Assembly: GCA_030697205.1 (NCBI GenBank)
Contig: JAUYQP010000030.1
Location: forward strand, 1-64,000
Source of the DNA: Mycobacteriales bacterium
GTDB taxonomy: Bacteria; Actinomycetota; Actinomycetes; Mycobacteriales; SCTD01
Direction: 5' to 3'
Length of the DNA stretch: 64,000 nucleotides
A program made the translations under genes and the position numbers. Below the pieces are notes generated by a model that saw only the letters and a program-made list of their open reading frames with translations, searched no databases and was not told where the DNA came from. Of the stretch, positions 1-7,428 are shown piece by piece (the stretch's first letter is position 1; the number at the start of each line of letters is the position of its first letter).

Positions 1-1549
1 CGGTCGACGGCAGCGAGCCCGGCGCGGGCGCGGGAGCCGGGGCGGGTGCGGGCGGGCGGCCCGGCGGGGTGACGCCCGGGCGCGAGACCCGGCGGGCGTC
101 GATGTCGTAGCGCCAGTTGCGGTCGCCGAGCGACCCGAGCGTGTAGTACGGGTAGAGCCCGAGGTACTCCCCGCGCGAGCGCTCCGACCAGGCCCGGCAC
201 TCCGGCGCAGCGGTCTTCCAGAAGCTCACGAGGTAGCCGGTCTCGTAGAGCCGCACGACGGTGTAGCCGCCGGGGTACTCCTTGACCGCGCCGCCCTCGA
301 AGAACGGCACGGTGCCGGTCGTGCTCGACGTCGACCGGGTGTTGCGGTGGGTGTGGCCGGCGTAGACCGCGGCGACGTTGTCGCGCCCGGCGAGCAGCGC
401 CCGGAAGGCGGCCGCGTCGGCGCTGTCGAGGTCGCTCGCCACCGGCGGCACGGCGTTGACCGCGCCGAAGTCGCTGGCCGGGTGGTGGAACAGCGGGATG
501 GTCGCCTCTCCGCGGGCGAGCTCGGCCTCGAGGAAGTCGAGCTCCCCCTGGCGCAGCACCCCCGTCTCGGTCGCGTCGTTGCTGTCGAGCCCCACGAAGC
601 GGTAGCGCGCCCGGTCGGTGCCGACCGTCACCGCGAAGTGCGTCGAGCCCGGCACGTAGCCGCCCGCGAAGGCGTCACCGAAGCAGTCCTTGGCCTCCGA
701 ACCGCTGCAGCCCTGCCACTCGGCGCCCGCGTGGAAGCGGTCGTGGTTGCCCCGGGTGACGAAGTACGCCGGGGCGTCGCCGGGCGCGACGTGCCCGGCA
801 CCCGCGAGCGCCCCGAAGGTGTCGAGGGTCGCCCGGGCCTCGAGCACCTCGGCCGGCCGTGCCTCCGCGGTGACGTCGCCGTTGGCGAGCAGCAGCGTGC
901 AGCCGCGGGCCCTCGCCTCGGCGACAGCCGCACGGGCCATGAAGCGCCAGTAGGGGTCGTCGGGGTCGGCCGCGAAGCCGGGCGGCAGCCCGCCGGCCTC
1001 GGACGTGACGAGCCCGCTGACCGACTCCCCGAAGTGCAGGTCGTTCAGCCACGCAACCCGCCCGACCTCCCTGCCGGGCGGCGGCACGAGCGTGGTGAAC
1101 GAGGGCGGCGCGGCCAGCGGTGGCTCGGCCCGCGGGAAGCCCTGGTTGGGGATCGTCGTCGGCACGGCCGGGATGCCACCGGACTCGGCGCGCCAGTAGT
1201 ACGTCGTACCCGGCTTGAGTCCTGCGATCTCGACGTAGTGGTACGGCGTGGGCTCGTGGGCACCCACCTCGACCCAGGTCGTCGGGTCGGGGGTGGTTCC
1301 GAGCAGGACCCGGCCCGGGGCGGCGACGGGAGCCGGCCGCCCGAAGGAGTCCGGCGCGGTGACGTCACCGGTGAACCACGTGATGACCGCTTCGGTGTCG
1401 GTGACCGTGACGAGCTCGAGGTGCATCGGCACGGCCGGAGCGGCCGCGGAGGCGCGCTGCGAGAGCAGGACCCCGCCGGCGGGGAAGGTCGCGGCCACCA
1501 GCGCGCCGTAGCGGGCGAGCTGGCGGCGGGTCAGGAGGCTGTCGCACAC
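1..1549 (-). CDS. Secreted purple-acid-phosphatase-like metallophosphoesterase, 3' end cut by window edge
   Basis: The reading frame is open from a GTG at 1549 down to base 1 with no stop, so the C-terminus is missing. The N-terminus has a twin-arginine-like leader (LLTRRQLARYG followed by a hydrophobic Ala/Val stretch), suggesting export. A fibronectin-III/purple-acid-phosphatase-type N-terminal domain follows (TDTEAVITWFTG, then LKPGTTYYWRAE). The calcineurin-like metal motifs come next: NDLHFGE, NGD, RGNHDR and AGHTHRN, which would bind two metal ions and hydrolyse phosphoesters outside the cell. The visible C-terminal end is a Pro/Ala-rich linker, perhaps leading to a wall-associated segment. 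The substrate is not predictable. It is divergent from the small membrane protein at 1642. The start is the only good upstream GTG that keeps the leader and is moderately secure. Confidence 0.85.
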   Translation of the reverse strand, partial: MCDSLLTRRQLARYGALVAATFPAGGVLLSQRASAAAPAVPMHLELVTVTDTEAVITWFTGDVTAPDSFGRPAPVAAPGRVLLGTTPDPTTWVEVGAHEPTPYHYVEIAGLKPGTTYYWRAESGGIPAVPTTIPNQGFPRAEPPLAAPPSFTTLVPPPGREVGRVAWLNDLHFGESVSGLVTSEAGGLPPGFAADPDDPYWRFMARAAVAEARARGCTLLLANGDVTAEARPAEVLEARATLDTFGALAGAGHVAPGDAPAYFVTRGNHDRFHAGAEWQGCSGSEAKDCFGDAFAGGYVPGSTHFAVTVGTDRARYRFVGLDSNDATETGVLRQGELDFLEAELARGEATIPLFHHPASDFGAVNAVPPVASDLDSADAAAFRALLAGRDNVAAVYAGHTHRNTRSTSSTTGTVPFFEGGAVKEYPGGYTVVRLYETGYLVSFWKTAAPECRAWSERSRGEYLGLYPYYTLGSLGDRNWRYDIDARRVSRPGVTPPGRPPAPAPAPAPAPGSLPST

Positions 1550-1641
1550 GCGTCGCAGTCTGCCCGCCCGAGGTGTCTCGTGGGCGGACCCGTCGTAGCC
1601 GGGAGGTGGACGGGCCGCCCGCCCTGGCTAGCCTCTCGCGC

Positions 1642-1905
1642 ATGGACGACGTCGAGCCCTGGGTGATTCTGCTGTCCGTCCTCACCGTGGTCGCGGTCTT
1701 CGCGGCCCTGGCCGCCCTGCAGCTGCGGGCCGTGCGCCGGATGGACGCCCCGGGGGAGGAGGGCCGGCAGGCGCGGCTCCGCTACGCGCGCCGCAGCTAC
1801 GCCGCTGTCGTCGTACCCCTCGTCGAGGATCTGCAGGACCGGGTCGCGGCGCTCGAGCAGGAGGTGGACCGGCTCACCCGGAGCAAGCACTGGCCTGTCG
1901 CCTAG
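1642..1905 (+). CDS. Small single-pass membrane protein with C-terminal coiled coil
   Basis: This 87-residue protein has one predicted membrane helix (WVILLSVLTVVAVFAALAAL, residues about 7-26), followed by a basic segment and a heptad-like C-terminal stretch (LVEDLQDRVAALEQEVDRL). The cytoplasmic coiled coil suggests self-association or a scaffold role, but no family is recognised and no function is assigned. The ATG at 1642 is preferred over longer in-frame starts because a TAGCCT hexamer (1629-1634) lies 7 nt upstream, the arrangement of a leaderless transcript. It stands alone between the phosphoesterase and the cyclic-nucleotide-binding protein. Confidence 0.7.
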   Translation: MDDVEPWVILLSVLTVVAVFAALAALQLRAVRRMDAPGEEGRQARLRYARRSYAAVVVPLVEDLQDRVAALEQEVDRLTRSKHWPVA

Positions 1906-1974
1906 CCGACAGACGGACTGCGCGGTCGGGCAGCAGAGTGCGGGCACACCTCACCGACTGAAGGGCCCCCACCG

Positions 1975-2391
1975 ATGAGCCTGCTCTCCCGCAAGCACTC
2001 CTACGACAAGCTCGCCGAGATCCCGTTCTTCGACGGGTGGACCAAGGACGAGCTCGGGCACGTCGACCGGGTGGCGGAGTGGGTGGGCTACGACCCGCTC
2101 GAGGTCCTCATCAAGCAGGGTTCCGTCGGCTACGAGTTCATCGTCATCCTGGCGGGCGAGGTCGACGTCATCATCGACGGCCAGGTCATCGCCTCGCTCG
2201 GCCCCGGCGACCACGTCGGCGAGATGGCGCTGCTCGACGGCAAGCCGCGCAACGCCAGCGTCGTCGCGAAGACCCCGGTGCGGGCGCTGCTCGTCGCGAG
2301 CCGCGAGTTCCGCGCGCTGGTCGACCAGGTCCCGTCGCTGGACCGCAAGCTGCTCGTCAGCCTCACCCGCCGCCTGCGCGGCGCGGAGTAG
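1975..2391 (+). CDS. Stand-alone cyclic-nucleotide-binding domain protein
   Basis: This 138-residue protein consists of one CRP-type cNMP-binding beta-roll. The phosphate-binding cassette is recognisable at residues 79-95 (GDHVGEMALLDGKPRNASV), with the Gly-Glu pair and the Arg expected to contact the cyclic phosphate. There is no helix-turn-helix, channel or kinase domain, so it is probably a soluble ligand sensor acting through a partner protein, or a structural relative that no longer binds cNMP. Its stop abuts the stop of the convergent crotonase gene at 2392. Neighbours do not indicate a partner. Confidence 0.85.
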   Translation: MSLLSRKHSYDKLAEIPFFDGWTKDELGHVDRVAEWVGYDPLEVLIKQGSVGYEFIVILAGEVDVIIDGQVIASLGPGDHVGEMALLDGKPRNASVVAKTPVRALLVASREFRALVDQVPSLDRKLLVSLTRRLRGAE

Positions 2392-3228
2392 CTACAGCGC
2401 GTCGTCCTCGGGCAGCAGGTCCGGGTAGACCGGCGCCCGGCCCTCGGCCTTGGCGGTGAACGCCTCCGCCATGTCCGAGGGCTGGAACATGCCGGTCTGC
2501 CAGAAGCCGATCTGCTGCAGGCCGTCCTCGACGGAGTGGTCGCGGGCGAAGTTCATCGCGACCTTCGTGCCCCACACCGCGAGCGGGGACTGCGCGGCGA
2601 TCTCGCGCGCGGTGGCCAGGGCCCCCTCGACGAGCGCCTCGTGGTCGGCGAAGACCTGCTGCACGAGCCCGGCCTCGTAGGCGCGCTGCGCCGGCACCCG
2701 CCGGCCGGTGTAGGCCATCTCGCGGGCGAAGCCCTCCGGGACGACCTTGCCGAGGCGCTGCAGGGTGCCGAGGTCGGCGGTCATGCCGAGGTTGGTCTCC
2801 ATGACGCAGAAGAACGCGTCGGCGCTCGCGTAGCGGACGTCGCACGCCGTCACGAGGTCGACCGCGCCGCCGATGACGCCGCCCTGGCAGGCCACGATCA
2901 CGGGCACGCGGGCCTGCTCGAGGGCGCTGAAGGCGTGCTGCAGGTGGCGGACCGTCGACAGCAGCGCGGCGTTGGCCCGCCCTGTCTCGGCGCCGCCGCG
3001 ACCGCGGTCGGCTCCGGTGAAGACAGACAGGTCCATCCCGGCGCTGAAGTGCCGACCGGTGCTCGACAGCACGACGGCCCGGGCCTCCGCCCGTCGCGAC
3101 AGACCGGTGACGATCTCGGGCAGCTCGCGGTAGAAGTCGGCCGTCATCGTGTTGAGCTCGTCCGGGCGGGAGAGCACGACGTGGGCGACGTTGTCGGTGA
3201 TCGTGACGTCGAAGCAGCGGTGGGGCAT
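2392..3228 (-). CDS. Crotonase-family enzyme, probable delta3,5-delta2,4-dienoyl-CoA isomerase
   Basis: A 278-residue enoyl-CoA hydratase/isomerase-superfamily protein with the oxyanion-hole segments FSAGMDLS and CQGGVIGGAVDL. Three acidic residues, D124, E144 and D152, fall exactly at the spacing of the catalytic Asp/Glu/Asp set of the mammalian dienoyl-CoA isomerase ECH1, and the flanking TADLGTLQRLGKVVPEG also matches that branch. It would shift double bonds of dienoyl-CoAs during beta-oxidation of odd-position unsaturated fatty acids. This is more specific than plain 'enoyl-CoA hydratase' but rests on motif recall. The ATG start is followed by a normal N-terminal beta strand. It is divergent from the ABC ATPase. 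Confidence 0.85.
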   Translation of the reverse strand: MPHRCFDVTITDNVAHVVLSRPDELNTMTADFYRELPEIVTGLSRRAEARAVVLSSTGRHFSAGMDLSVFTGADRGRGGAETGRANAALLSTVRHLQHAFSALEQARVPVIVACQGGVIGGAVDLVTACDVRYASADAFFCVMETNLGMTADLGTLQRLGKVVPEGFAREMAYTGRRVPAQRAYEAGLVQQVFADHEALVEGALATAREIAAQSPLAVWGTKVAMNFARDHSVEDGLQQIGFWQTGMFQPSDMAEAFTAKAEGRAPVYPDLLPEDDAL

Positions 3229-3265
3229 CCGTCGATCCTGCCGCAGGGCGGTCTACGGTCGACAG

Positions 3266-4051
3266 GTGGCTGTGCTGACGATGTCCGGGGTCGCCGTTGT
3301 CCGTGAGGGCGCGACGCTGCTCGCCGATGTCGACTGGCGGGTGTCCGAGGGTGAGCGCTGGGTCGTCCTCGGCCCCAACGGTGCCGGCAAGAGCACCCTG
3401 CTGCAGGTCGCGAGCGCCTCGCTGTTCCCGAGCCGCGGCAGCGTCACGCTGCTCGGCGAGCGCTTCGGCGAGGTCGACCTCGGCGAGCTGCGCACCCGGG
3501 TCGGCCTGTCGAGCGCGCTGCTCGCCGACCGTGTCCCCCCGCACGAGCGCGCGGTCGACGTCGTCGTGACCGCCTCCTGGGGGGTCGTCGGGAGGTGGCG
3601 CGAGGCGTACGACGACGCCGACACGTCCCGCGCCGTCGACCTGCTCGGGCGGGTGGGGTTGCGGGCCTTCACCGACCGCCGGTTCGGCTCGCTGTCGGAG
3701 GGTGAGCGCAAGCGGGTGCTGCTGGCCCGCGCGCTGATGGCCGACCCGGAGCTGCTGCTGCTCGACGAGCCGGCTGCCGGGCTCGACCTCGGCGCCCGCG
3801 AGGCGCTGCTGCGGCTGCTCACCCGGCTCGGCTCGGACCCGGGGGCGGCGCCGACCGTGCTCGTCACCCACCACGTCGAGGAGGTCCCCGTCGGGACCAC
3901 CCACGCCCTGCTGCTGTCACGCGGGCGGGTCGTCGCGCAGGGCCCTGTCGGGCAGGTCCTCACCGGCCCGCTGCTGTCGCAGGCGTTCGGGCTGCCGCTC
4001 GTCGTGGAGGCCCGCGACGAGCGCTACACGGCCCGCGCCGTCCTGGCCTGA
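3266..4051 (+). CDS. ABC transporter ATP-binding protein (ModF/iron-type, no adjacent permease)
   Basis: A 261-residue ABC ATPase with Walker A GPNGAGKST (36-44), ABC signature LSEGE (143-147), Walker B LLLLDE (163-168) and the D-loop AAGLD. A His switch follows in VTHHVEEVP. The sequence resembles the cytosolic 'iron-compound/ModF-like' ATPases, which often occur without neighbouring membrane or binding-protein genes; none is present here. Its transported substrate is therefore unknown, and a non-transport role cannot be excluded. The GTG at 3266 is chosen because TACGGT (3254-3259) lies 6 nt upstream, fitting leaderless transcription. A strong hairpin (4067-4099) follows the stop. Confidence 0.85.
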   Translation: MAVLTMSGVAVVREGATLLADVDWRVSEGERWVVLGPNGAGKSTLLQVASASLFPSRGSVTLLGERFGEVDLGELRTRVGLSSALLADRVPPHERAVDVVVTASWGVVGRWREAYDDADTSRAVDLLGRVGLRAFTDRRFGSLSEGERKRVLLARALMADPELLLLDEPAAGLDLGAREALLRLLTRLGSDPGAAPTVLVTHHVEEVPVGTTHALLLSRGRVVAQGPVGQVLTGPLLSQAFGLPLVVEARDERYTARAVLA

Positions 4052-4066
4052 GCCGGGCGGGACGCG

Positions 4067-4099
4067 GACAGCCGCCGTCCCGAGGGGACAGCGGCTGTC
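4067..4099. terminator. Bidirectional intrinsic-terminator-like hairpin
   Basis: Nine-base arms (GACAGCCGC at 4067-4075 and GCGGCTGTC at 4091-4099) continue inward, after one mismatch, with five more pairs around a three-base loop. The hairpin lies between the convergent ABC ATPase and DUF7455-type genes. There is no T-tract, as is common in high-GC actinomycetes. Confidence 0.7.
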
Positions 4100-4123
4100 A
4101 GGGTGAAGCGGGAGAGGCCGGGA

Positions 4124-4336
4124 TCAGGCCGGGATCGTCGCGGTCTCGTCGACCCACTCGACGGCAGCGGCGCGGACCTTGTCCTCGTGCTGCTTGGCGT
4201 GGTGGGCGCAGAACAGCAGGTCACCGGAGGCGAGGACAGCGCGGACGTAGGCCTGGGCACCGCAGCGGTCGCAGCGGTCGGCAGCGGTCAGAGTCGGGGT
4301 CAGGGCAGGGGTCACGGTGCTGGTCACGTCTGTCAC
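4124..4336 (-). CDS. Small zinc-ribbon-like protein, DUF7455 type
   Basis: A 70-residue protein with a Thr/Pro-rich N-terminus, then LTAADRCDRCGAQAYVRAVL and LLFCAHHAKQHEDKVR. The CxxC and CxHH pairs should bind one zinc ion. It belongs to a short conserved actinobacterial family that I recall as DUF7455, whose function is unknown. GTG at 4336 is chosen; GTG at 4327 is equally possible. It is convergent with the ABC ATPase and divergent from the CoA-transferase gene, whose ribosome-binding site lies only about 35 bp beyond this start. Confidence 0.85.
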   Translation of the reverse strand: MTDVTSTVTPALTPTLTAADRCDRCGAQAYVRAVLASGDLLFCAHHAKQHEDKVRAAAVEWVDETATIPA

Positions 4337-4384
4337 AACACCACAATGCTCCGACACGTTCCCCACCGGGGGAGGATGTGCGGT

Positions 4385-5572
4385 GTGTCGCCCAACCGTG
4401 ATGTCCCATCCGTCACTCCTGTCACAGACGGTGCCGCCCGTGCTGCAGGGCCGTTGCACGGCCTGCTCGTGGCCGACTTCAGCCGGGTCCTGGCCGGTCC
4501 GTTCGCGACGATGATGCTGGCCGACCTCGGGGCCCGCGTCGTCAAGGTCGAGCGCCCCGGCACGGGCGACGACTCGCGGACCTACGGCCCCTTCCTCGCG
4601 GGCCGGTCGCTCTACTTCGCGCGGGTCAACCGCGGCAAGGAGTCGGTCGCGCTCGACCTCAAGGACCCGGTCGACCTCGACGTCGCCCGCGGGCTGGTCG
4701 CGGCGGCCGACGTCGTGGTCGAGAACTACCGCCCAGGCGTCATGGACCGGCTCGGCCTGGGTCACGAGGCCGTCGCGGCGGTCAACCCCCGGGTCGTCTA
4801 CTGCTCGATCTCGGGCTTCGGCCACACCGGCCCGTGGTCGCAGCGCCCGGCCTACGACGCGGTCGTGCAGGGCATGAGCGGGATCATGGGCATCACCGGC
4901 CCGCCCGACGGCCCGCCGGTCAAGCCCGGCATCCCGGTCGCGGACCTCTCCGCGGGCCTCTACGCCTTCGGCGCGATCACCAGCGCGCTGCTCGGCACGG
5001 CCCGCACCGGCCGCGGCACCCACCTCGACATCGCGATGTACGACGCGACGGTGAGCCTGCTTGAGGGCGCGGCGCTCTCCTACCTGGCGACCGGGCAGGA
5101 CCCGGGGCGGATCGGCAACGCCCACTTCGCGATCGCGCCGTTCGACACCTTCGCCTGCGCCGACCGCGACATCACGGTCTGTGCGGCCAACGACGCGCAG
5201 TTCGCCGCGCTAGCGGCCGCCCTCGGCGTACCCGCTCTGGCTGTCGACCCTCGCTACGCGACCAATGCGGCCCGCCACGAGCACCGAGCGCCCATGAAGG
5301 CCGCGCTCGAGGCGCGGCTGCGGGAGCACCCGGCGGAGCACTGGCTGGCCGAGCTCGACCTCGTCGGGGTGCCGTGCGGGCCGATCGCCGACGTCGCGGA
5401 GTCGATGTCGTCGGAGCAGGTGAAGGTCCGGCGGATGGTCGTCGACGCGGGCGGCCTGCCGGTGCCCGGCAACCCGGTGAAGGCCTCGGCCTACGACGAC
5501 CCGACCGTGCGTCCCGCAGCGCCGCTGCTCGACGAGCACGGCCCGGCCGTGCGCGCGGAGTTCGGGCCGTGA
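4385..5572 (+). CDS. Class III (CaiB/BaiF-family) CoA-transferase
   Basis: A 395-residue formyl-CoA transferase-type enzyme that moves CoA between carboxylic acids. The N-terminal LLVADFSRVLAGPFATMMLADLGARVVKVE is diagnostic, and the catalytic Asp that forms the acyl anhydride is D158 in RPAYDAVVQGMSG. The GITGPPDGPPVKPG loop and C-terminal LDLVGVPCGPIADV complete the fold. The substrate is unknown, although the window is rich in acyl-CoA enzymes. A GGAGG at 4371-4375 sits directly against an ATG at 4376 but 9 nt from the GTG at 4385, so the GTG is preferred. Its stop overlaps the next gene's GTG by four bases. Confidence 0.9.
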   Translation: MSPNRDVPSVTPVTDGAARAAGPLHGLLVADFSRVLAGPFATMMLADLGARVVKVERPGTGDDSRTYGPFLAGRSLYFARVNRGKESVALDLKDPVDLDVARGLVAAADVVVENYRPGVMDRLGLGHEAVAAVNPRVVYCSISGFGHTGPWSQRPAYDAVVQGMSGIMGITGPPDGPPVKPGIPVADLSAGLYAFGAITSALLGTARTGRGTHLDIAMYDATVSLLEGAALSYLATGQDPGRIGNAHFAIAPFDTFACADRDITVCAANDAQFAALAAALGVPALAVDPRYATNAARHEHRAPMKAALEARLREHPAEHWLAELDLVGVPCGPIADVAESMSSEQVKVRRMVVDAGGLPVPGNPVKASAYDDPTVRPAAPLLDEHGPAVRAEFGP

Positions 5573-6207
5573 CCGGCCAGTCGACGTTGCTGCTCGTGCT
5601 CGACCTGCTGGGCGTCTTCGTCTTCGCGCTGTCGGGCGCGCTGGTGGGGGTGCAGCGCCGCCTCGACGTCTTCGGCGTGCTCGTCCTCGGGGTCGTCGCG
5701 GCGCTGGGCGGTGGGGTCGCCCGCGACCTGCTCATCGGGGTGCCGCCCGCCGCGCTGCGCGACGACCGCTACCTGCTGGCCGCTGTCGTCGGGGGCGTGG
5801 TCGTCTTCTTCGGCAGCCGTCACGTCGAGCGGCTGGCCGGCGCGGTGCGGCTGTTCGACGCGGCGGGGCTCGGGCTGTTCGTCGCGTCGGGCACCTCTAA
5901 GGCGCTCGACGCCGGGCTCGGTGCGGTGCCGGCCGTCGCGGTGGGCTGCCTCACCGGCATCGGCGGCGGGGTGGTCCGCGACGTGCTCGTCGCCGACGTG
6001 CCGCTGGTGCTGCGCCGGGAGGTCTACGCCGTGCCCGCCCTGCTCGGTGCCGCGGTGGTCTGCCTCGCCGACGGGACGGGGGCGCCGGACGGGCCCTCGA
6101 CGGCGGTCGCCGCGGTGCTCGTCTTCGCGCTGCGGATGCTCGCGGTGGCCAGGGACTGGCACGCGCCCGTCGCCCGCCGCCACGGCGACTCGCCCCTCCC
6201 CGGCTGA
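5569..6207 (+). CDS. YicG/UPF0126-family membrane protein with two TRIC-like repeats
   Basis: A 212-residue integral membrane protein with about seven helices. The two glycine-rich repeats characteristic of UPF0126 are visible: FGVLVLGVVAALGGGVARDLLIG near residue 40 and VGCLTGIGGGVVRDVLVADVP near residue 130. Members have been proposed to be trimeric ion channels related to TRIC, or small-metabolite transporters; the physiological substrate is not established. The GTG start overlaps the CoA-transferase stop (GTGA), which predicts translational coupling. An inverted-repeat element at 6200-6267 spans its stop codon and could terminate or stabilise the transcript. Confidence 0.88.
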   Translation: MTGQSTLLLVLDLLGVFVFALSGALVGVQRRLDVFGVLVLGVVAALGGGVARDLLIGVPPAALRDDRYLLAAVVGGVVVFFGSRHVERLAGAVRLFDAAGLGLFVASGTSKALDAGLGAVPAVAVGCLTGIGGGVVRDVLVADVPLVLRREVYAVPALLGAAVVCLADGTGAPDGPSTAVAAVLVFALRMLAVARDWHAPVARRHGDSPLPG

Positions 6208-6267
6208 TCTTCGCCTTCTTGCGGGGCGCCGAGCGTGGCGCATCGCAACGGGGCGAAGATCAGCCGG
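6200..6267. repeat. 68-bp inverted-repeat element with GAGCGT loop
   Basis: Perfect 16-bp outer arms (CCGGCTGATCTTCGCC at 6200-6215, its complement at 6252-6267) continue inward as an imperfect stem of about 31 bp per side, leaving the six-base loop GAGCGT at 6231-6236. It spans the stop of the UPF0126 gene and ends just before the convergent reductase. Both the GATC inside the arm and the GAGCGTG apex recur in the palindromes at 24.1-24.3 kb and 41.9-42.0 kb. It may serve as a bidirectional terminator, but its resemblance to those copies suggests a dispersed element. Confidence 0.75.
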
Positions 6268-6315
6268 GGGGTGGGGGCGGGGGCGACTGGCGTGGCGGGG
6301 GCGGGGCGGGGCGGG

Positions 6316-7428
6316 TCAGCCGAGGAGGCGGACGAGGACGCGCACGCGTCGGGACCGCAGCTGCTCCTCGAGCGTCGTCCGGCCAGACACGAGCCGGACG
6401 AACAGCTCCCACATCCCCGGCAGCCAGCGCATCACGAGGTGCACCGCACCGGGGCGCTTCGTGAAGACCCGCAGTGCGACCCGGCCCGCCATCACCTCCG
6501 GGCCCAGCTGGGCGAGGACGGCAGCGTCGTACGACGTGGGGTCGGTCGCCGCGGCGGTGCCGGCGAGCGCCCCGCTGCGCAGCGCGAAGGAGATGCCCTC
6601 GCGGGTCCACGGCTCGAGCAGGCCCGCGGCGTCGCCGGCGACGAGGACGGCGCCGCGCCGGACGGGGGAGTCGTCGGCGCGGACCCGGGTGAGGTGGCCG
6701 CCGTCGTGCACCGCGGAAGCGAGGTCGAGCCCGAGGGAGGCGACGAAGGACCGGTAGTAGTCGCGGACGGCGTCGCCGTGCTCGCGCGCGCCGATGACGC
6801 CGACGGTGAGGGTGTCGCCCTTGGGGAAGACCCAGCCGTAGGAGCCGGGGACCGGTCCCCAGTCGAGCAGCACGTGGCCGTCCCAGTCGGAGCCGGGCGG
6901 GGTCGGCAGCTCCGCCTCCATGCCGAGGTCGACCTGGTCGCAGACGACCCCGACGTAGGCCGCGGCGCGGCTGCTCGAGCCATCGGCGCCGACGACCGCG
7001 CGCGCCCACACCGGGCCGGTCGAGGTGCCGAGCGTGATGACGCCGTCGGCCTCCGCCAGCGCCCCGACGAGCACCCCGGTGCGGACCGTGGCGCCGGCGG
7101 TCACGGCGGCGTCCACCAGCGCGGCGTCCATCTCGGAGCGCAGCACCATCGGCAGGAACGCCTCGGTGGAGCGGGTGAAGCGGCGCCGGCCGCGGGACGT
7201 GAAGGTGACCCTGCCGACGTGGTCGCGCGACAGCGCCGTGACGTCGACACCGGTGGCGGCGAGCACCTGCTGCGACACCCCGATGAGGCCGCCACCGCAG
7301 CGCTTGTAGCGGGGGAGCGCGGCCCGCTCGAGCAGCAGCGTGCGGGCACCGGCCTCGGCGGCGGCGCGGGCGGCCGCTGCCCCTGCCGGTCCGGAGCCGA
7401 TCACGACGACGTCCCAGACGTCCCTCAC
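6316..7428 (-). CDS. Geranylgeranyl-reductase-family FAD-dependent oxidoreductase
   Basis: A 370-residue flavoprotein starting with the Rossmann FAD motif VVVIGSGPAGAAAARAAAEAG and a glutamate at the end of the second strand (LLLERA). It has the family's PRYKRCGGG segment, where the cysteine is near the flavin, and the second FAD motif VLVAGDAAGLLEPWTREGI. Relatives reduce isoprenoid double bonds in menaquinone, archaeal lipids or carotenoids, or act as halogenases; the PxxKxCGGGL signature favours a geranylgeranyl-reductase-like role. Its GTG start overlaps the stop of the AtuA-like gene (GTGA), so the two are co-translated. That pairing hints at work on a terpenoid or branched acyl substrate. 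Confidence 0.85.
   Translation of the reverse strand: MRDVWDVVVIGSGPAGAAAARAAAEAGARTLLLERAALPRYKRCGGGLIGVSQQVLAATGVDVTALSRDHVGRVTFTSRGRRRFTRSTEAFLPMVLRSEMDAALVDAAVTAGATVRTGVLVGALAEADGVITLGTSTGPVWARAVVGADGSSSRAAAYVGVVCDQVDLGMEAELPTPPGSDWDGHVLLDWGPVPGSYGWVFPKGDTLTVGVIGAREHGDAVRDYYRSFVASLGLDLASAVHDGGHLTRVRADDSPVRRGAVLVAGDAAGLLEPWTREGISFALRSGALAGTAAATDPTSYDAAVLAQLGPEVMAGRVALRVFTKRPGAVHLVMRWLPGMWELFVRLVSGRTTLEEQLRSRRVRVLVRLLG

Noticed and set aside
347-1666. Long plus-strand open frame opposite the metallophosphoesterase
   Set aside because: It is Gly/Arg/Val-rich antisense of a gene with clear catalytic motifs, as expected at this GC content.
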